Both the position numbers and the translations under genes were made by a program. Shown piece by piece: positions 59,924 to 64,000 of a DNA stretch of 64,000 nt (positions are counted from its first letter, which is position 1; each line of letters begins with the position of its first letter). Where the stretch lies: positions 62,001 to 126,000 of the forward strand of contig CANPVE010000006.1 of assembly GCA_947581635.1 (NCBI GenBank), in the 5' to 3' direction. This stretch comes from an uncultured Clostridia bacterium. Lineage in GTDB: Bacteria; Bacillota; Clostridia; Oscillospirales; Acutalibacteraceae. The notes under the pieces were generated by a model. That model did no database searches. It saw only the letters and a list, made by a program, of their open reading frames with translations, and was not told the origin of the DNA.

Positions 59924-61005
59924 GCATTATTCCCCCTCAATGTTTTGATTGCCGTTATCACGAACAATATCGGCACCAGCGCGAACAGAAAGAAAATTTT
60001 GCCCCATGCCGATATTAATTCTATCAATCGGCTGTCCGAAAGCCCCAAATAAGAGAAAGCGAAAATTATCGGCAGCAGAAGGAAGGTAAAGCAGCTGTGG
60101 CTTTTTATATTGAAAACGCCGCAGAGAGATATTCCGCAGCAATAAAGCAATATGCCCGATGTCAGGAAGGTGACGGCGGTGTATATCATTATATACAGAA
60201 TATCGAATCTGTGGTTGAGAGATATATTCCCCACACTGACTATTCGCGAAAGTTCGGTAAGAGGGAAAGAGAGGTGATTCGTCCCCTCGATGGAAAACAC
60301 GCCGGTGCAGCATATCATTATGAGGATACAGCAGGCGGAGAGAAGTGCGGAACCCGAGAGCAGGCTTCGTGTGAGCTTCTTTTTTTCGTAGTAACCCGCA
60401 AAATAGGCGGTTGCGGCGATGCCGCTAAGCGGCATTACCGAGGATCTGAGCTGTGAAATTGAGAAGTTGTTGGGTTTCAGCAGGGGGAGCAGTTCGCCGT
60501 AATCCATGCTATATATCGCCATAGCTATAATGAAGGCGAGCGGAAGAATTATAGCAAGAAAGAGCAGCTCGGCAGTGCGGGCTATTTGCTTTATTCCTGA
60601 CGTGATGATGAAGCACACCGTCAAAAGAGTTACTGCCAGAACTATTTGAGGAGGGGTTTTTTCCAGCAGAAAAAGTCCCGTCATCTGAGTTTGCTTGACG
60701 GCTATGCAGCACACCTCTGCGGCAAAAAATATCGTTGCCGCTGCCAGAATTATTTTGGAAAGAATGGTTCCAAAGTTATCCTGAAGCAAATTGGGGAAAG
60801 ACAGGCTATCGCTGTGCTTGAAGCTGTATGAAAGCATGGCCATTGATATAAGGGTGAGCAGCACTGTAAGGGCGAGCAGAGAAAGGGAGGTTCTGCCGAA
60901 TTCGTGAGGGTAAAAGTACATTCCTCCCATGCCCGCCATTATCACCAGAACTGTCAGCTGCCATGTGGAGAAGGTAGAATTTCTGCCGGTATTGCTTTGA
61001 TTCAA
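59920..61005 (-). CDS. gerB: Endospore germination permease GerB
   Basis: 361 aa, about ten helices, spore_permease / amino-acid-transporter fold. Binds the germinant. Typical features: FSTWQLTVLVIMAGMGGMYFYP, KQTQMTGLFLLEKTPPQIVLA, GELLPLLKPNN. Second gene of the operon, 15 nt after gerA. Confidence 0.93.
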   Translation of the reverse strand: MNQSNTGRNSTFSTWQLTVLVIMAGMGGMYFYPHEFGRTSLSLLALTVLLTLISMAMLSYSFKHSDSLSFPNLLQDNFGTILSKIILAAATIFFAAEVCCIAVKQTQMTGLFLLEKTPPQIVLAVTLLTVCFIITSGIKQIARTAELLFLAIILPLAFIIAMAIYSMDYGELLPLLKPNNFSISQLRSSVMPLSGIAATAYFAGYYEKKKLTRSLLSGSALLSACCILIMICCTGVFSIEGTNHLSFPLTELSRIVSVGNISLNHRFDILYIMIYTAVTFLTSGILLYCCGISLCGVFNIKSHSCFTFLLLPIIFAFSYLGLSDSRLIELISAWGKIFFLFALVPILFVITAIKTLRGNNA

Positions 61006-61020
61006 AGTTTGTACCTCCCA

Positions 61021-62619
61021 TTATTTCATTCGTATGATGTCTATCGGCTCGTAATATTCGGGTCGCGTGTTGCGGCGGAAGATAGGCAGTTCGATCAGAC
61101 TTTCAAGAAAGCTTTTCTTATAAGTGGGTGAAAATGGAGCGGTAAATTCCGTGCCGTAGGAATAGAGCGCACAGAGCTGTGATACAAAGAGCACCAGTCC
61201 CACGGTAAGTCCGAATATTCCAAAAATCGCGGACAGAATCAGAAGGAAATACTTAACCAGCCGCAGTGACGAAGCCAGCTCATATGATGGGATGACAAAT
61301 GTGGTGAGCGATGTCAAGCCCACTATTATTATCAGCAGTGGACTTACAAGGCCCGCCCTGATTGCGGCGTCGCCCACGATGATACCGCCGACTATAGACA
61401 TAGCCGAACTTATGCTGCCCGGCAGACGAATGCTTGCTTCTCGTAGAAGCTCTATGAAAAACTCCATTATTATGACTTCGGTGACGGCGCTGAATGGGAC
61501 GTTTATTCGGTTTGCCGCCGAAAGCAGCAGCAGGTCCACCGGCAAAAGTCCGGGATTGTAGGCTATTACGGCTACATAGAGCGAAGGAGCGGTTATTGAG
61601 ATAAATGCAGCTATCCAGCGGAGGATTTTCAGGAATGATGAGTATGTCCATCGCTGATACTCGTCCTCCGTAACCTGCATCATGGAGGCGAAGGTAGATG
61701 GCGCAAGCAGTACATAAGGACTGCCGTTTACCATTATCGCGACGCGTCCGGCGCAGATTTTTGCCGCCGCAGTATCGGGCTTTTCGGTTCCGCCTATTTG
61801 AGGAAACGGGCTGAGGGGGTATTGCTCGATGAGCTGTTCAAGCTCTCCGGAATCGTTGAGCAGATCTATTGTAATATTTTTTATTTGTTCACGAATTGAA
61901 TCTATCAATTGGGTGTTTGTAACTCCACAGATATAACATATGGCCACTGTAGTGTGAGATCTAAGTCCGACTTGCAGAGTTTCAATGGTGAAATTCGGGT
62001 CAGAAATTCGTCGCCTGAGCAGAGCCGTGTTGGTGCGGATATTCTCTGTAAAGCCCTCGTGCGGTCCAATTATGGAACCTGCCGTCTCGCTGGGCGAGAC
62101 CGAGCGGGATTCTATGCTGCGCGTACCGATGACGAAAGCAGTATTAAGTCCTTCTATGCAGAGCAGCAAATCACCGGTTATTGCCGAGATATAGCCTTTT
62201 GAGAGGCTTGTCTGTTCGCTTATCTCCGTGTTGAGGATTATTTGGTTAAGCTGTGCCATCGGTGGCATGGTATCAATGTTGCCGGTGATGTTGAGCTTCA
62301 TTGCCGGCAATATCAGATTTTGCTCTGCACTGTCCTTGTCGCACATTCCGTCTACCAGCACCGCGAAGCTTCGGCGGCCGTCTGCGAGTGAGAATTCGCG
62401 TATAAGCACGTCTGAATTCTTGCCCTTCAGCTTAGTGCAGTAATCGAGATTTGTGTTATAATCGGTCGAGACAGCCTGATTGTATTCGGGACTTATATCG
62501 AAAATTCCGCTGCTGTCGCACATTTCCTGACTGTCCTGTGATTGGTTTTGGCTTTGCTGCTTAGAATTTGTATTGTTTCCCATAAGCCTTGAGAACAATG
62601 AAAAAATATTTCCCGCCAA
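61021..62619 (-). CDS. gerA: Spore germination protein GerA
   Basis: 532 aa. N-terminal soluble domain followed by five membrane helices. GerA features: DVLIREFSLADGRRSFAVLVDGMCD, SETAGSIIGPHEGFTENIRTNTALLRRRI, TVAICYICGVTN, RVAIMVNGSPYVLLAPSTFASMMQ, and the end EFTAPFSPTYKKSFLESLIELPIFRRNTRPEYY. TTG start at 62619 with GGAG upstream. First gene of a gerA-gerB-gerC-D operon; shows the host makes spores. Confidence 0.95.
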   Translation of the reverse strand: MAGNIFSLFSRLMGNNTNSKQQSQNQSQDSQEMCDSSGIFDISPEYNQAVSTDYNTNLDYCTKLKGKNSDVLIREFSLADGRRSFAVLVDGMCDKDSAEQNLILPAMKLNITGNIDTMPPMAQLNQIILNTEISEQTSLSKGYISAITGDLLLCIEGLNTAFVIGTRSIESRSVSPSETAGSIIGPHEGFTENIRTNTALLRRRISDPNFTIETLQVGLRSHTTVAICYICGVTNTQLIDSIREQIKNITIDLLNDSGELEQLIEQYPLSPFPQIGGTEKPDTAAAKICAGRVAIMVNGSPYVLLAPSTFASMMQVTEDEYQRWTYSSFLKILRWIAAFISITAPSLYVAVIAYNPGLLPVDLLLLSAANRINVPFSAVTEVIIMEFFIELLREASIRLPGSISSAMSIVGGIIVGDAAIRAGLVSPLLIIIVGLTSLTTFVIPSYELASSLRLVKYFLLILSAIFGIFGLTVGLVLFVSQLCALYSYGTEFTAPFSPTYKKSFLESLIELPIFRRNTRPEYYEPIDIIRMK

Positions 62620-62756
62620 ATTTGTTCATCTCCGTTAAGTTGAGTATATGTTTTTATGTTTTCATTTTTTACCGAATCAAGAAGGTTTATACTTTTATAA
62701 CTGGTTTGTTTACAACTTTATATTTATGAATAAAATGTAAATATTTTAAAAAATTC

Positions 62757-62785
62757 TTGACATGGCAATGCTGTTAATGTATAAT
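62757..62785 (+). promoter_or_regulatory. Promoter of the tRNA cluster
   Basis: TTGACA (62757-62762), 17-bp spacer, TATAAT (62780-62785); perfect consensus. Confidence 0.9.
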
Positions 62786-62828
62786 TAAACACGCTGCTGC
62801 AAGGAATGTTGAGTGCAGAGCTAGATTT

Positions 62829-62905
62829 GGCGGCATAGCTCAGTTGGCTAGAGCATGCGGTTCATACCCGCAGTGTCGTTGGTTCGAATCCAATTGCCGC
62901 TACCA
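62829..62905 (+). tRNA. tRNA-Met (CAT), elongator-type
   Basis: Complete cloverleaf with encoded CCA. Anticodon loop TTCATAC in stem TGCGG/CCGCA. Three consecutive G-C pairs of an initiator tRNA are absent. First acceptor pair is G-U. A tRNA-Ile2 with modified CAT is possible. Confidence 0.92.
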
Positions 62906-62908
62906 TGC

Positions 62909-62984
62909 GGCCCGGTGGTCAAGAGGCCTAAGACTCCGCCCTTTCACGGCGGCAACACGAGTTCGAATCTCGTCCGGGTCACCA
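62909..62984 (+). tRNA. tRNA-Glu (TTC)
   Basis: Acceptor GGCCCGG with CCGGGTC, anticodon loop CTTTCAC in stem CCGCC/GGCGG, CCA encoded. Four bases after tRNA-Met. Confidence 0.94.
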
Positions 62985-62990
62985 GTTGTT

Positions 62991-63018
62991 CCTCAAGCCC
63001 GTGCTTGGGGGATTTTTG
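62991..63018 (+). terminator. Terminator after tRNA-Met/tRNA-Glu
   Basis: CCTCAAGC pairs with GCTTGGGG, followed by GATTTTTG. Confidence 0.75.
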
Positions 63019-63127
63019 TTTTAGGTTGTTCCTTTGCAGTTCCACAGTTTTGCAATCTTACAGTGTAATGCTTGAGCACCACCCTTATGAAAAATGAATA
63101 TAGCTGACATTGTAAATGTAGTATCAT

Positions 63128-63204
63128 GTCCCAGTACCTCAGTCGGATAGAGGGTTCGCCTCCTAAGCGAAACGCCGTAGGTTCAATTCCTATCTGGGAC
63201 GCCA
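63128..63204 (+). tRNA. tRNA-Arg (CCT)
   Basis: Acceptor GTCCCAG with CTGGGAC, anticodon loop CTCCTAA in stem TTCGC/GCGAA, CCA encoded. Everything to its right looks like mobile DNA, so its 3' end is a likely attachment site. Confidence 0.94.
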
Positions 63205-63207
63205 TTG

Positions 63208-63255
63208 CAAGACCGCTAAAGCCCTAAAAAATGGAGCTTTTGGCGGTTTTTGCTT
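63208..63255 (+). terminator. Terminator after tRNA-Arg
   Basis: ACCGCTAAAGC...GCTTTTGGCGGT followed by TTTTTGC. Confidence 0.75.
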
Positions 63256-63313
63256 TTGAGGAGGGTTGCAGAAAAACATATCATAAAGAAACTCGAACTG
63301 CTGTTACCCGCCT

Positions 63314-63420
63314 GCATTAGCCAGCTAATGATTAGCAAAAAAATTGCAAAATCTGCTAATGAAAATCGGCTTTCTGCTAATCGTGGCATAAAAGGCGCTC
63401 AAAACTCTGCTAATCGCGCA
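63314..63420 (+). repeat. Phased TCTGCTAAT repeats (iteron-like)
   Basis: TCTGCTAAT starts at 63352, 63373 and 63406; a GCTAATGATTAGC palindrome starts at 63324, and CATTAG precedes it at 63314. Equivalent points are 31, 21 and 33 bp apart, close to whole helical turns. This could be a replication or partition-protein binding array. An overlapping 67-codon frame (63250-63453) is probably not a gene. Confidence 0.6.
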
Positions 63421-63534
63421 GGGAGTCGCTCCGATGTAAAAGTATCACTTTGAAATGATAGATAATACTAAAATTCGCACGTTTGAATTCTGTTTTCATT
63501 TCCTGTATGATATAAGCGAAAGGAGCCGATGATA

Positions 63535-63705
63535 ATGTTTGAAAAGAAAACCCACGTCAATCTCACTAATGACGAAAAACGCTTATTGTTACATAGCCTT
63601 ATCGAATTAAAGAACGAATTAATTCGGCAGGGCATATACACCGACTGCGTAGACGAGTTGATATATAGAATCGTCAGCGCAAAGGTCAGGGTTCAGGCAA
63701 GATGA
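63535..63705 (+). CDS. Small protein of integrated elements
   Basis: 56 aa, starting MFEKKTHVNLTNDEKRLLLH. The core LIELKNELIRQGIYTDCVDELIYRI resembles a short protein often seen near parA/parB genes in integrative conjugative elements of Clostridia. ATG is preceded by AAAGGAG. Function unknown. A terminator follows. Confidence 0.68.
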   Translation: MFEKKTHVNLTNDEKRLLLHSLIELKNELIRQGIYTDCVDELIYRIVSAKVRVQAR

Positions 63706-63729
63706 AGGTCGCGCCTATGGCGTGACCAC

Positions 63730-63776
63730 AAGCCGTTTGTTTATGTATTTTTAACATAAACGGACGGCTTTTTTTG
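63730..63776 (+). terminator. Terminator after the small ORF
   Basis: AGCCGTTTGTTTATG pairs with CATAAACGGACGGCT, then seven T residues. Confidence 0.9.
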
Positions 63777-63804
63777 TTGCCTAAAAACCGACCAATCACG
63801 GATA

Positions 63805-63894
63805 CGCTGAATAAAAGCGTCGATTCGCCCGCGCGAAAATCCGTTACTGAGTGGGGGCGGAACACTTGATATCGACTTATTCAGCGTTTCTGCG
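63805..63894. promoter_or_regulatory. Inverted repeat upstream of parA
   Basis: CGCTGAATAA...TCGAT near 63805 is mirrored by ATCGA...TTATTCAGCG near 63880. It may be a ParA/ParB-type operator or a structured 5' leader; not a recognised parS. Confidence 0.45.
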
Positions 63895-63950
63895 TACATA
63901 GCCGTCTGAAAACAGGCGGCTGAATTTATATTGAGGGAGGAATAATCCAC

Positions 63951-64000
63951 ATGACACCAACCAAAGTGATTGCGATAGCCAATCAGAAAGGCGGCGTTGG
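63951..64000 (+). CDS. parA: ParA-like partition ATPase (5' end only)
   Basis: Only the first 16 codons are in the window: MTPTKVIAIANQKGGVG, the deviant Walker A start of ParA/Soj proteins. Strong GGGAGG site 7 nt upstream. Together with the iteron-like repeats and the tRNA it suggests a mobile element. Confidence 0.85.
   Translation, partial: MTPTKVIAIANQKGGV

Noticed and set aside
63250..63453. 67-codon frame over the TCTGCTAAT repeats
   Set aside because: The repeats explain the sequence better; no convincing start or conserved segment.

Overview
The window looks like the chromosome of an anaerobic, spore-forming Clostridia bacterium, probably of the Oscillospirales/Ruminococcaceae type. 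The evidence is a gerA-gerB-gerC germination operon, two T-box leaders (alaS, proS), type III glutamine synthetase, class II aldolase, many TTG and GTG starts with strong Shine-Dalgarno sites, and consensus TTGACA/TATAAT promoters with 17-bp spacers. No rRNA or CRISPR array is present. Genes lie on both strands in short operons, often separated by bidirectional terminators.

Left part (1-11.3 kb): a truncated ABC ATPase-permease fusion, a GH13 alpha-glucan hydrolase, a DUF2304 protein, a PAS/GGDEF/GAF diguanylate cyclase, an orphan RnfD/RnfE-like pair that has lost its cofactor residues, a DNA glycosylase (tag), a YoaK protein and a RhuM-Fic fusion. From 11.3 to 18.1 kb: a DUF2798 protein, T-box-controlled alaS, bioY behind a BirA-type operator, a DUF1284 protein and a CDF metal exporter behind a NiCo riboswitch. 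From 18.1 to 21.7 kb: an isolated phage-type lysis cassette and a multi-PAS regulator with a SARP-like DNA-binding end. From 22 to 34 kb: a lipoprotein, RNase Z, glnN, a DEAD-box helicase, DUF5662, an AI-2E family transporter, fba and T-box-controlled proS.

From 34.4 to 43.9 kb: a TrpXYZ-type ABC transporter, an alpha-amylase lipoprotein and a potABCD polyamine operon. From 44.6 to 58.2 kb: murD, a ywaF-like gene with a flavin reductase, a PadR/HAAS pair, prfB without the frameshift site, a membrane-anchored TIR protein, a large lipoprotein with a Pro-Glu tail, a DUF2975/XRE pair and nrdR. From 58.5 to 62.6 kb: a germinant-receptor operon with a small fourth gene. At the right edge three tRNA genes (Met, Glu, Arg-CCT) are followed by iteron-like repeats, a small ORF and the start of a parA gene. 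This suggests the left end of an element integrated at tRNA-Arg.

The most striking feature is a family of about 14 intergenic repeats, full length about 240 bp, present in both orientations. They are built from several short hairpins between conserved ends (AAAGTCAAGCGAGCGGAGCT on one side, TTGCAAAAAAGTAAA on the other). Two near-identical inverted pairs bracket single genes (murD and nrdR).
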